Assembly (NCBI RefSeq): GCF_032118995.1
Contig: NC_092653.1
Location: forward strand, 25,811,202-25,875,201
Direction: 5' to 3'
From: Asterias amurensis
Taxonomy: Eukaryota; Echinodermata; Asteroidea; Forcipulatida; Asteriidae
Length of the DNA stretch: 64,000 nucleotides
The number at the start of each line of letters is the position of its first letter. The first letter of the stretch is position 1. Position numbers and translations under genes: made by a program. Under the pieces are notes generated by a model. It did not search any database. It saw nothing but the letters and a program-made list of their open reading frames with translations, and had not been told where the DNA came from. Positions 11,480-22,798 of the stretch are shown here, one piece after another.

Positions 11480-13330
11480 TATTTAGGAAAATTTACATAT
11501 AGTATTTCATTAACCTCAAACCACCCCCACCTCAAGTACATTTAATTAATTCTGAATAATGATTAATTAAACAAATATTTACATTCACTCTAACTGTATT
11601 TCATGTTGATGTTAGTTACAATAACAATTATTGTTACATTCTGTGTATAATAAGGTTTGTTAAGTAACTAACAATAATATAAACCATGTCAGTCATAGAA
11701 AAGTCATGTTAAGCATGTAACATTATGTGTTAGTTATTTTGCATGTTAATTTACATTGGTTAATGTTGGTTAAATTATTTGATAATTAATATTAAATTTC
11801 TTCGGTAACGGTGAGTAAAATGTACGGTAACTCATATTAGAAAACATGTAACTATATGCGTCATTTAAATTTGACCTTATTTGTAAATTTATCATGTTTT
11901 AATTTACCCTGACCCCACCTGAAGTACATTTAATTTGTTCTGAATATTGATTTTTAATTAAACAAATATTTACATTGACTCTAACCATATGATTTATATT
12001 TCATGTTAATATTACTTTTCATTTTCTGTTTTCACACCATGCATTTGTTCAAGCCAGGCTTGTTCAAGAGGCAAATATTCCAATATTTGTAAACATTTAT
12101 TGTGATACATGTGCATAATTGCTTGTTTTCGACGCATGCAGTTACTTTAATGAGGCTTGTTCAAGATGTAAATACTTGAATATAATTTCACATTTATTGT
12201 AATACATATGCAATTTTAATACATTTAATTTGTTATGATACCCCCCCCTGCACAATTGTTTGTTTTTACCGCACGCAGTTACTTAAATGAGGCTTGTTCA
12301 AGATGTAAATACTTGAATGTAATTAGCATTTACTGTTAGAAATATATTCAATTTTAATACATTTAGCATTTATTGTTAAACATAATATTCAATTTTAATA
12401 CCTTTAATTTGTTATGATTACCCGCCCCCCCCCATGTCCAAAATGTTTTCACAGAGTGCATCTATTTAAATGATTATAATAAGGCTTGTTAAAGAAGCAA
12501 ATGTGTTAATATATGGGAACATTTATTTGTATACACGAATATGCAGTTTAATACCTTTAAATTGTTACTATTTACAGCCCCCCCCCCCCCCCGGGGTACA
12601 ATTTGCTGTTTTCACCCCATGCATCTATTTAAAGGATTATAATAAGGGTTTGTTAAAGATGTGATTATGTTAATACATTGGAACATTTATCATATAATAT
12701 ACATGTATATACCTTTAATTTGTTATTCTTCGATACCCCCCCCCCCCCCCCCCCCCCCCGTGCCTAATAAAGTTTGTTTAATAACTAAACTATAAACAAT
12801 GTAAACCTCAAATGATTAGCATTGGGGTGTCAACTTAAAAGACAACTTGATTTTATAGAGAACATTAGTACGTCAAACATTGCCTTTAATGGCATAATCT
12901 AACATATAATTGTTTATTATTCTTTATTTTGATAAGTATGTATGTCATTAATTACTTTTTTTCTTTTAGTTAAACTGTTATTTTGGTATTACAATAAATA
13001 TTTACATTGACTCTAACCAAACCTTATATATTTCATGCTAATGTAACTTCAAATTATTTTGGTTTTCATCCCCATGCCTTTTATGTAGAATAAGGTTTAA
13101 TAATATTACAAACAATGTAGGCCTAAACTAATTAGCATTGGTGAACCAATTTAAAGACAACTTGATTTTATTGTAAAACATTAAATTTTTTTCATTCTTC
13201 AAATTCTAATTTAATTAGAGAATGTTAGTACATGAAACATTACCTTTAGTGGCATAATGTAACAAAAAAACATTTATTGTCATTAATTACATGTATGTTT
13301 TCGGTTTAATTAAACTGTTATTTTAGTGCT
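11480..13330 (+). repeat. A+T-rich tandem blocks with poly-C tracts
   Basis: Blocks containing AAATATTTACATTSACTCTAAC recur at ~11,575, ~11,960 and ~12,995. Blocks with AGGCTTGTTCAAGATGTAAA recur at ~12,050, 12,150, 12,290, 12,480 and 12,640. Several end in pure C runs (12,241; 12,424; 12,578; 12,736), the last about 24 C long. I see no gene in 10.9-14.1 kb. Confidence 0.65.
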
Positions 13331-14125
13331 AGAAACCATCAGTAAATCTTACAAAAATACCAAGATATTTGATTATATTAGTAAGTGATTAGGGGTTCAT
13401 GATTTTGAGGTAATGGGACTTGGTAATTTACTAACTTTAATATGGGGTTAGTCAGTTCGTATCAAATCATAAACACTTTATAAGTAAAAGATGCATTTTT
13501 CCTGTTCAAAATTTTACATTTAATTAAACCAAAATAAAATGGGTGCAAAATAAATATTTTTATTTGAAGAGATTTTCTGTAAACTAAGCCCCTTATAAAC
13601 ATAAATATTTAAAGAATGACCAGTAGCCTACTGTATTTTATGAACAAAGTCTCACAGGTGACGACCTGCACACCAGAGAGTATCCTCTCATACAAGACCA
13701 ATAGTTATTATAATATTTGAGTTTCTTCAATACAAGATAACATTTCCGCACGATAACTTCACGTCCGCTCGAATCACTCGCATTAGCAGCAACTATTTTT
13801 CTGTACTTTATCGATTTTATTTATTAAATTTATATTTAACACATGTAAAGAATAATTGCAGTAAAAAACGTTTACTCCTAAAAATTGGTCGACTCTTGTG
13901 TGTATAATATACAAATAAATTGAAGATTTTTCAAAATATGAAATAACACACAAATGCATACATGTATCCTTGAATCCCATTTCTTTCCATAAGAATATTT
14001 ATTTGATTTTATAACCTTATCAGTAATAAAAACCCAATAAACACCTCAACTTTATTTATAGTTTTGTTCATATAACCACGCATTCAGTTCAAAACAAGAG
14101 GCTACTTTTAGACTAAAATGTTTAT

Positions 14126-14155
14126 TAGGGGAGAGTTAACCAGCACTTCACCCTG
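14126..14155 (+). other. Conserved hairpin motif H1
   Basis: The sequence reads TAGGGGAGAGTTAACCAGCA then CTTCACCCTG. Outer bases can pair (UAGGG with CCCUG, a U-G wobble closing pair). It is one of five related copies; see findings. Confidence 0.4.
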
Positions 14156-14270
14156 TTCCGATATCAAGATGCAAATACGCAAGTAGGCTGCAGCATGGAG
14201 GAAGGAGAGCTGGGGTGGGACCGCTCTGAAAGAAGAGTGATAGGATTGATTGTCTGGCGAGGAAAGTAAG

Positions 14271-14695
14271 AAGATTGATGGGGGATGTGTTTGTGGGAGA
14301 CCTGTCTGTTGTTGGTTTTTGCAAGCCAGCCAGCCAGCCAGCCAGCCTGCACGCAAGCAGGCCAGCCAGCCAGCCAGCCAGCCTTCAAGCCAGCCAGCCA
14401 GCCAGCTTACAAGCCAGCCAGCCACCCAGCCTGCACGCAAGCAGGTCAGGCAGCCAGCCAGCCAGCCAGCCTACCAGTCAGCCAGCCAGCAACCTTGTTA
14501 CATTCTATTTACAGTGATCTGTAGGGTATGGAGTTATGACGGGCTGGGGTGGGAACAGTTTGAAAAAAATAAAGATAGGATTGATCGTATAATGAGGAAA
14601 GTATAAAGATTGATGGGGGATGTGTTTGTGGGAGACCTGTCTGTTGTTGGTTTTTGCAAGCCAGCCAGCCAGCCAGCCAGCCTGCACGCAAGCAG

Positions 14696-14758
<63 letters not shown>

Positions 14759-15230
14759 TTCAAGCCAGCCAGCCAGCCAGCCAGCCACACAGCCTGCTCG
14801 CAAGCAGGTCAGGCAGCCAGCCAGCCAGTCAGCCAGCCAGCCTGAACGCAAGCAAGCCAGCCAGCCAACCAGCCAGCAACCTTGTTACATTCTACTTACA
14901 GTGATCTGTAGGGTATGGAGTTATGACAGTTTGAAAAAAATAAAGATAGGATTGGTCGTCTAATGAGGAAAGTATGAAGATTGATGGGAGATGTGTTTGT
15001 GGGAGACCTGTCTGTTGTTGGTTTTTGCAAGCCAGCCAGCCAGCCAGCAAGCTTACCAGCCAGCCTGCCTGCAGGCAAGCAAGCCAGCCAGCCTACCAGC
15101 CAGCCTGCACGCAAGCAAGCTAACCAGCAAGCCAGCCAGCCATCCAGCCAGCCTGCACGCAAGCAAGCCAGCCAGCTAGCCAGCCAGTGAGCCAGCAAGC
15201 AACCTCAGTAATCTGTAGGGTATTAACTTA
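14271..15230 (+). repeat. Three ~250-370-bp units, each carrying a CAGC array
   Basis: A shared lead (GGGATGTGTTTGTGGGAGAC, then CTGTCTGTTGTTGG) starts units at about 14,271, 14,606 and 14,979. Each is followed by 170-220 bp of (CCAG)n with CCTGCACGCAAG interruptions and then a CAACCTTGTTACATTCTA tail, which is shortened in the third. A tetranucleotide array is open in every frame, giving PASQ repeats on plus and AGWL repeats on minus. Long ORFs here are therefore an artefact of the repeat and not evidence of a protein. Confidence 0.9.
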
Positions 15231-15710
15231 TTGTTTGACGGGCTTGTGTGAGATAAAAGATAGGAGATGAAATAAGATATAGATAGGAATGATCGCCTGC
15301 TTAGGAAAGTATGGAGATTGACGGGGGTGTGACTCTTTTTGTTTAACACATGATAACATTTCTGCTCGATAACGAGTCACACGCATTAGCAGCAACCTTG
15401 TTTCTGTATTATACACTTGTGTAGAATAGTTGCAGCAAAGTAACTCTTAGTAGAACCAGCATTTACCATCTCTTATAATATAACAAATACAAAGTAATAT
15501 TTTTTTTTTTAATATTAGCAAAAAAAACCACAAAAAAACACAGCTGCGTGTAAAGCCTGTGCAGCTTAAATCTCAAAGTAGACACACGCTAACATTGTCC
15601 ATTTAACAATAACCCTTTAAACATCTAAGCTTTGTTTATGAATGTATACCTTTGTAAAGGGTAGGCTATTTGATGCATTCGTTGATGCTCAGTGAACTTT
15701 GCAGGTGTTA

Positions 15711-15740
15711 TAGGGGAGAGGTTACCAGCACGTCACCCTG
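15711..15740 (+). other. Conserved hairpin motif H2
   Basis: The sequence reads TAGGGGAGAGGTTACCAGCA followed by CGTCACCCTG. It has the same loop as H3-H5, and the outer pair is U-G. Confidence 0.45.
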
Positions 15741-15868
15741 TTTAAAATCATTGTCAAAGTTTAATGGTAGGTTGCAGTAGATAAAATCTCCCTGACAACA
15801 GTCAACTGGGTAGATTTCCTGAGATCAATAAATTAAAAGGGTATTCCAACATAGAAATGTTCCGATAG

Positions 15869-15898
15869 AAGGGGAGAGGTTACCAGCACTTCACCCTT
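15869..15898 (+). other. Conserved hairpin motif H3
   Basis: The sequence reads AAGGGGAGAGGTTACCAGCA followed by CTTCACCCTT. The outer stem AAGGG/CCCTT pairs fully. Confidence 0.45.
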
Positions 15899-16289
15899 GG
15901 CTCTGGTCGTCCACAAGCAAGACATTTATTTCAGGCCTATCCATCGACAATGACTAGGTGACACTAGTCTCAATGTTTAGAACAAACCAGCTCTATTCAG
16001 AGCAACAACTCTTTTAAAAGAGATTCATTACCATACATGCCATGACATGATTTACCCATGAGCTTTTATAACTAGTAGGCCTTATATCAAATGAACAGTT
16101 GTGATTTTGAAGGCGATGCACACCAAGTGCTATAATCGTTTAACCTGGCCTTCATCATACCATTCAAAAAGGAAATCTCCACAGACTTGGTCAAATCACT
16201 CACGACAATCCTTCCAAAAGAACTCGATAGCTAGGATCTTTGGTCTACAATGCTGTAGGAACGGAGAGCTAGGTTACCTACAAATCACC

Positions 16290-16930
16290 CAATAAAAGGT
16301 TTTTCCTGAGAATCCCGCTGTGAGTCAAGATGATGCTTGGTGAGATGGCACTGATTAGCGAGGTTTTTGTATTGCTCCGATGTAGTAAGATTGCACCAAC
16401 TAGAGAGGTATTTATGTTGCTCCATGAAAGATGGCACTGAAAAGTGATGGCACTCGGTGGGCCTCTACCCAGTCGATGCAACACAACGAGAAACCACTGC
16501 GCTGAGGATGCTGATGCCTGGAGCGGGATGCATGGAAGGCGACCATCAGAGGTTTTCGAGATGGCGTCGGCTGAAGACAACCTCTCCCTTAACTCACTGG
16601 TGTTGCTCCACGATGTAGTAAGATGGCACTGAAAAGCAAGGCACCCGGTGGTCCTCTACCCGGCGCAACACGACGAGAAATCACTAAGCTGAAGTCGCTG
16701 GATGCGGAATGCCTGGACGGCGATCATCTGAGGTTCCCGAGATGGCGTAAGCTGATGACTATATCTTGCTCAACTCACTGGTGTTGGATGCTCCATGATG
16801 TAGTAAGATGGCACTGACTAGAAAGGTATTTTGTGTTGCTCCTGATGTTGTAAAATGACACAGAATAGCGAGGTACATGTGTTGCTCAAAGATGTGGCGC
16901 TGAATATAGAGGTACATTGTTGCTCCTATC
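16290..16930 (+). repeat. Degenerate satellite edge with a ~178-bp duplication
   Basis: Two long units start at about 16,449 and 16,638. They share CCGGTGGxCCTCTACCC, CAACACxACGAGAAA, and a later AACTCACTGGTGTTG. They end in the TGATGTAGTAAGATGGCACTGA segment that is also part of the 91-bp monomer, so the long units appear to be an ancestral or expanded form of the neighbouring satellite. Confidence 0.65.
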
Positions 16931-18470
16931 TAGTTACTTGGCACTGAATAGCGAGGAATTGACGAGGCTCCATGATGTAATAAGATGGCACTGAATAGCG
17001 AGGTACATTGTTGCTCCTATCTAGTTACTTGGCACTGAATAGCGAGGAATTGGCGAGGCTCCATGATGTAATAAGATGGCACTGAATAGAGAGGTACATT
17101 GTTGCTTCTATATAGTTACTTGGCACTGAATAGCGAGGAATTGGCGAGGCTCCATGATGTAATAAGATGGCACTGAATAGAGAGGTACATTGTTGCTCCT
17201 ATCTAGTTACTTGGCACTGAATAGCGAGGAATTGGCGAGGCTCCATGATGTAATAAGATGGCACTGAATAGAGAGGTACATTGTTGCTTCTATATAGTTA
17301 CTTGGCACTGAATAGCGAGGAATTGGCGAGGCTCCATGATGTAATAAGATGGCACTGAATAGAGAGGTACATTGTTGCTCCTATCTAGTTACTTGGCACT
17401 GAATAGCGAGGAATTGGCGAGGCTCCATGATGTAATAAGATGGCACTGAATAGCAAGGAACACTGTTGCTCCTATCTAGTTACTTGGCACTGAATAGCGA
17501 GGAATTGGCGAGGCTCCATGATGTAATAAGATGGCACTGAATAGCAAGGAACACTGTTGCTCCTATCTAGTTACTTGGCACTGAATAGCGAGGAATTGGC
17601 GAGGCTCCATGATGTAATAAGATGGCACTGAATAGAGAGGTACATTGTTGCTTCTATATAGTTACTTGGCACTGAATAGCGAGGAATTGGCGAGGCTCCA
17701 TGATGTAATAAGATGGCACTGAATAGAGAGGTACATTGTTGCTCCTATCTAGTTACTTGGCACTGAATAGCGAGGAATTGGCGAGGCTCCATGATGTAAT
17801 AAGATGGCACTGAATAGCAAGGAACACTGTTGCTCCTATCTAGTTACTTGGCACTGAATAGCGAGGAATTGGCGAGGCTCCATGATGTAATAAGATGGCA
17901 CTGAATAGCAAGGAACACTGTTGCTCCTATCTAGTTACTTGGCACTGAATAGCGAGGAATTGGCGAGGCTCCATGATGTAATAAGATGGCACTGAATAGC
18001 AAGGAACACTGTTGCTCCTATCTAGTTACTTGGCACTGAATAGCGAGGAATTGGCGAGGCTCCATGATGTAATAAGATGGCACTGAATAGAGAGGTACAT
18101 TGTTGCTTCTATATAGTTACTTGGCACTGAATAGCGAGAGGAATTGGCGAGGCTCCATGATGTAATAAGATGGCACTGAATAGCGAGGTACATTGTTGCT
18201 CCTATCTAGTTACTTGGCACTGAATAGCGAGGAATTGGCGAGGCTCCATGATGTAATAAGATGGCACTGAATAGAGAGGTACATTGTTGCTTCTATATAG
18301 TTACTTGGCACTGAATAGCGAGCAATTGGCGAGGCTCAATGATGTAATAAGGTGGCACTGAATTGCGAGAAACATTGTTGCTCCTATACAGTAACTTGGC
18401 ACATGAATCGCGAGGAATTGGCGAGGCTCCATGATATAATAAGATGGTACTAAGTAGCGAGTTCCGCGTG
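16930..18470 (+). repeat. 91-bp satellite, about 17 monomers
   Basis: The anchor GAGGAATTGGCGAGGCTCC recurs at 16,953 and then every 91 bp (17,044; 17,135; 17,226 and onward), with one 2-bp insertion near 18,138. Monomers fall into four variants by the segment after GGCACTGAATAG: a (CGAGGTACATT, CTCCTATC), b (AGAGGTACATT, CTTCTATA), c (AGAGGTACATT, CTCCTATC) and d (CAAGGAACACT). The order is a-b-c-b-c-d-d-b-c-d-d-d-b-a-b, then decay. No coding frame is evident. Confidence 0.93.
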
Positions 18471-18608
18471 TTGAACACAACCACTGATCCTACATTATAA
18501 CAATGAAAGCAAAGGCATCGAACTCTAGCATCTTACAACAAATCATTAATTGTGGAAGTTGCAGAACCACCAATTTACTTAAACAAGGTCTGAATATAAT
18601 AAATACAA

Positions 18609-18639
18609 GAGGGGAGAGGTTACTAGCACAGTCACCCTC
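18609..18639 (+). other. Conserved hairpin motif H4
   Basis: The sequence reads GAGGGGAGAGGTTACTAGCA followed by CAGTCACCCTC. The outer stem is GAGGG/CCCTC. Confidence 0.45.
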
Positions 18640-18712
18640 AGCCATCATCCTCAGCATGTGGCTAATAACTTGACATGATAGGAAAGATCTTATAGGGCTT
18701 ATAAGAAACATT

Positions 18713-18744
18713 TGAGGGTAGAGGTTACCAGCACATAACCCTCA
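18713..18744 (+). other. Conserved hairpin motif H5
   Basis: TGAGGGT and ACCCTCA form a perfect 7-bp stem around AGAGGTTACCAGCACATA. It lies ~104 bp from H4, and the flanks CATCCTCAGCAT / TATCCTCAGCAT also match, so H4-H5 is a local tandem pair. Confidence 0.5.
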
Positions 18745-18937
18745 GTCAGTATCCTCAGCATACTGACACAATTCATATGGTGCTAACACTTTTATCATTT
18801 ATATCACATGTATAGGAAGTTTGTATTCAATAGACAGTTATCAACCCAAACATAAATAAATATCCAATGCAAAATGTCTTCATTTAAATAACCCCTGTAG
18901 CCAGACTCTTTAGTTTTGACAATTTATCATTACAATC

Positions 18938-19164
18938 TGGGCCCAACTTCATGGCTCTGCTTACCATAAGCGCAGAATCAGGGAATTCTGTGCTTACAGC
19001 AAGTGTATTTCACAAGTAAGCGGCAAATTTTTGCTTCTGCACGTTTGTACTAGGCATTCTACGCTTACAAGGCTAGCGCAGAAATTTGGCGCTTGTATGT
19101 AAGTGGCGAATCATGATCGTAAGTGCAGAATTTGGTGGTAAGTAGAGCCATGAAATTGGGCCCA
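18938..19164. mobile_element. MITE with TGGGCCCAA ends
   Basis: The terminal inverted repeats are TGGGCCCAACTTCATGGCTC and, at the other end, GAGCCATGAAATTGGGCCCA, each continuing inward for ~30 bp. The interior is rich in GTAAGCG/CGCTTAC palindromic pieces. The total of ~227 bp is non-coding. A related, interrupted copy lies around 24,044. Confidence 0.8.
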
Positions 19165-19187
19165 GCACAACTACTACTTGAAAAGTT

Positions 19188-19568
19188 TTAACTTTTCATA
19201 AAAATTAGTTCATGAATGTCTTGGCGGTTCTTTGCTGATAATCTTGTCTCCAAGGCTTGTGTTGATTGTTCTTTGAAACTTCTTGTCTTGATGACTTTGA
19301 TCGTTCTTGTGTTGATAACAATTTTCTTCAGAAAGTTTTCTTCAGTTTTTGCGTTGATGAACTTTATCTCGGACAGCTCTTGATTGAAGATCATTGTCTT
19401 GGAAAGGAAAGTTTGTCTTGTAAAGTCATTGTGCTGATTAACAGTGTCTTGAACAGTTCTTGTTCGTATATATATCATCTCAGAAAAGTCCTTGCGTTGA
19501 ATGATACACAGTTCTTGTGATGAACATCTTGTCTCCAAGGATCCTTGCATTGATAATCTGTAACTCAA
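19188..19568 (-). repeat. Degenerate short tandem repeat with an incidental open frame
   Basis: A TTCTTGTxTTGATGAxxATTGTCTT-like motif repeats at irregular 25-60 bp spacing. The minus strand stays open for 126 codons, but the peptide is low in complexity and contains repeats of the type TRTxxDTVNQ and RTIKVIKTRS. It has no recognisable domain, signal peptide or splice context. I treat it as a repeat and not a gene. Confidence 0.5.
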
Positions 19569-20192
19569 TTAGTTTTTATAAGGTCCATAGGATGTAACTG
19601 TCCACGAATGTGAATAGAAATCCACTGTTCATTAAAGAGTCCTAGCCGTTACATTATGGTGGGTCTCTTCTTTGCAATATTCAGCTGTCAAGATGATACT
19701 GACGATTGTGTGCTGGAAGCCATATCTGTATGTCAGGTTGCCTTCTGAAAGTTTGACAAAAAAATATGGATTTAAAAATTGAGGTAAGTTACGAAAATGC
19801 TATAATTACAATGTAGTAGAGTAATAAACATTAAATGTAAAGGGTTGTAATGAATTCTCTGAATAAAAAGGAATGGTATGTATAGACCCCCCTAAGGGGT
19901 AAGTCCAGCAGTTCAATCAAATGCAGGCTAAAAACTGGAACCTCCCACTCAGGAGCAACTAAAGAATTTCTAGGCTTGGATGAATGCAAGGTGAGGGAGA
20001 CTTCCTCCAGATGAAGCTGACTACAAATAAGACAACACTCGTGGGGGTGATCGAGGAGTGTTACGCAGCACATGCTGTAGCACAGAAGAAGTTTTATGAG
20101 TTCAACTAAAGTCCTATATTATTAGTTCTTTTTCTTCAATGTTTTGAATAAATACTGTTTTTTCTTTAGTAAAGGTTAGTTATTGTTTTAGC

Positions 20193-20316
20193 TTAATGGC
20201 ACTGGACACCTTTGGTAATTGTCAATGACCAGTACTCTCTCCATTGCTCGTTACCAAGTACGCTGTTGTGCTTTCAACTTTTTTTTAGATTTACCAAAAG
20301 TGTCCAGTGCCTTCAA
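20193..20316. mobile_element. TTAA-type MITE, internally deleted copy
   Basis: Both ends are present (TTAATGGCACTGGACACC and CAAAAGTGTCCAGTGCCTT), but only ~124 bp separate them and most of the usual ~370-bp body is missing. It shows how the family makes shorter derivatives. Confidence 0.7.
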
Positions 20317-20319
20317 AGC

Positions 20320-21400
20320 TGTTATATTTCTTGGTATTTAAGTTTGCTGTATTTTTACAAAAAACAGCTAGAAACCTGTCTGTGTTAGGTGAGAGAAAGT
20401 TGTGGTATTGATAACCAATTATTCAGTTGCACTATTGCTGTGTTTTCCAGATTATAGTGAAACATTTTGCCAACAAAATCAAACCATTTATTTGAAATTG
20501 AAAAGCTTAAAGTACTAGGTATACATTTTGTATCTTTATAAATAGAACTGAACTCTTAAAAAAAAAATGTTGTAAAGAAAGTTGGTTTTGTACCTCACCT
20601 ATAAACATCAGCCTTCCATTCAGTGGAGCTTGACTCTCCCTGGGTTTGTTCATTCACGCCTTGCTGACAAACTGACACTGTTGATTTAGGTGCTGCTTCA
20701 TGGATGACATGGGTCCTTAGGAGATGCAGTTGTTGTGCCACCTTGCAGTTTGGTCATCTGTAAAGTAAAAAAAGTATTCTTGCATTAGGACGTTTTATAT
20801 ATTATGCAGAGTATGCTTTTAATGCAAATTGACTCACAATCTTATAATTAAGTACACCTTTTAATATATTTCAGTTTCAAATGTAGGCTATTTTTCCTGA
20901 TAACTAGGTTTGTTTAAAAACAGGGCTACCACCTGAAGGTCCCAGGATACCAGCCCACATGCTTTCCAGAGTCGTCAGAGCCTTTTCACAAATTAAACTT
21001 GTCTGTATGGATTGAAGGGGGCACAGATGTCTCATAGCCATCTACTGCGAGCACTGACAAACTATGAATTACCATTTATAAACACCCCAGACAGTTTCGC
21101 TAATTCTATTGGTGGAGAGCGCAACACGTGGGGGTGTTTAAACGGTTGATAATGACCGGCTGTAGCTGTTTGCAACTGGCTGGCATCGCATGTTGGGCGT
21201 GCAAGCTCATGTACGCCAACTTAACTTACGCGGAATGCAATGCACACTGCGTATACACACCACCTGACGCACACAAAATATTTTGAAAAATTGCAAAGTA
21301 CGCCAAATTGAAAAGGAAACAAGCGGCAGATTGTTTCAAACTGTGTGACTGTTTCACCTTTTAACAAAAGGGCATTTATGAATGGGAAAATAAGAGTAGT
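20320..21400. other. No gene recognised; possible minus-strand non-coding exon
   Basis: On the minus strand, 20,597-20,760 is bounded by TTTACTTTACAG and TTTATAG|GTGAGG and so could be an exon, but all three frames contain stops. Nothing else in the interval gives a convincing coding or RNA signal. Confidence 0.2.
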
Positions 21401-21407
21401 GACTTGT

Positions 21408-21483
21408 CTTAAACGGCAGTTTAAAACCTTGCACACCGTGCGATAAAGGCCACGACGCTGCCGGTTTTAAACGACCGTTTAAG
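21408..21483. repeat. Short inverted repeat (CTTAAACGG ends)
   Basis: CTTAAACGGCAGTTTAAAAC faces GTTTTAAACGACCGTTTAAG with a ~35-bp spacer. It is a small foldback, probably a MITE remnant. Confidence 0.55.
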
Positions 21484-21857
21484 ACCTCGTCGCTACCCTT
21501 TTTTTTACTTATTTTAATCAACGTACATGTAATCTCTCGAACATCGCCTGACTCCATGTCTCTATCTTCAGTTTGGAGAACAGTACACAGGAGGGCGCTT
21601 GACTCTGTCTACACCACCCAAGCAAGAGGTCAAACTTATAATGACAATCCCATGTTGTGTTGACTTTGTAGACCATCTGGCAAACATCTGTGGACTCCAG
21701 CAAACTATGGATAAAACAAAAACTGCTGCTGTCTAATTGTTTTCAAACACAAGTTTTTTGACTGTGTATTTACCTTCAAAAAGCCGATTCTAACTTCCAA
21801 ATCAGTAAGCTTCATGACAAAGGTTAAACAATGTCAATTTAATTCAAATATTCTAAT

Positions 21858-21998
21858 GAGAAATTACCTCTTTCTCAAAAACCACGTTACTTCAGAGGGA
21901 GTCGTTTCTCACAATGTTTTACACTATCAACAGCTAGCTCCATTACTCATTATCAAGTTAGTTTTTATGCCAACAATTATTTTTTAGTAATTACATAA
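21858..21998. mobile_element. TTAA-type MITE fragment
   Basis: The right-hand half of the family only is present: CTTTCTCAAAAACCACGTTA, CTTCAGAGGGAG, then the AATTATTTTTTAGTAATTAC end. No left end is visible. Confidence 0.55.
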
Positions 21999-22798
21999 TT
22001 AATTAAACCATGGCCCAATTTAATAGTGCAGCTTAAGCACAAAAAGTAGTAAATCATAGTAAAAGGATCCTAAGCAGAATAAGTTTACAAACCAAAATAC
22101 CATGTCAAATGAACACTGACTGGTATCCTTCTCATTATTTTGCTTAGCAGAACATTGTTGAGCCATATTTTCTACTGAAATTGCCCTCTGACCTTTCTCT
22201 CCAGAATTATTGGCTTGAATTCACAGCACAAGACTTATCTTAATATGATTCATCATATGGTATTGCCATAGTAACCATACATTTAACCTTCAATAGATGG
22301 TGGCCAAACACAAATTTAATTTCGGCTTTCATCACAGATGAAGTAAAAATCAATACAAAGCTGGAGCAGATAGGTTGGACTTCCGGCCTGATATTGGAAA
22401 CTGCAGCTAAGAGGTAAAACGTGCCACTCTATATTAAAAATGGGCAGACTTCATTCCAAAACTATATGGGTTATAGTTTACTTTAATCATTACAATAGTA
22501 ATGCTGTATTGCTCCCTTTAAAAAGTTGAACCATAATATGTCAAGTCTTACCAATTTTAAACAAAAAACAATCAGAAATATGTCAAATTTTAAATATTCA
22601 GAGCACAATACATGAATCTTTCTTAGGGCAAAACTTTAACCACCCCCATAATGCAAATTCTTAGTCCCATTTCCTGTTTTGATGGTTATTAATAAAAACT
22701 TCATCAAAATATTATTTGATAATAGATGCTTGTTATAAGCCAGGAATTGTGCGTTATTTAACCATAAGCCGGACTAGCTTGAAAGTATCAATATCAAA

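Noticed and set aside
14108-15198. Long PASQ-rich (plus) and AGWL-rich (minus) reading frames
   Set aside because: A CCAG tetranucleotide array has no stop in any frame; the frames begin and end with the repeat and overlap on both strands.
21518-21703. Minus-strand 61-codon frame
   Set aside because: It shows no domain, no conserved feature and no splice continuity, and is short enough to arise by chance.
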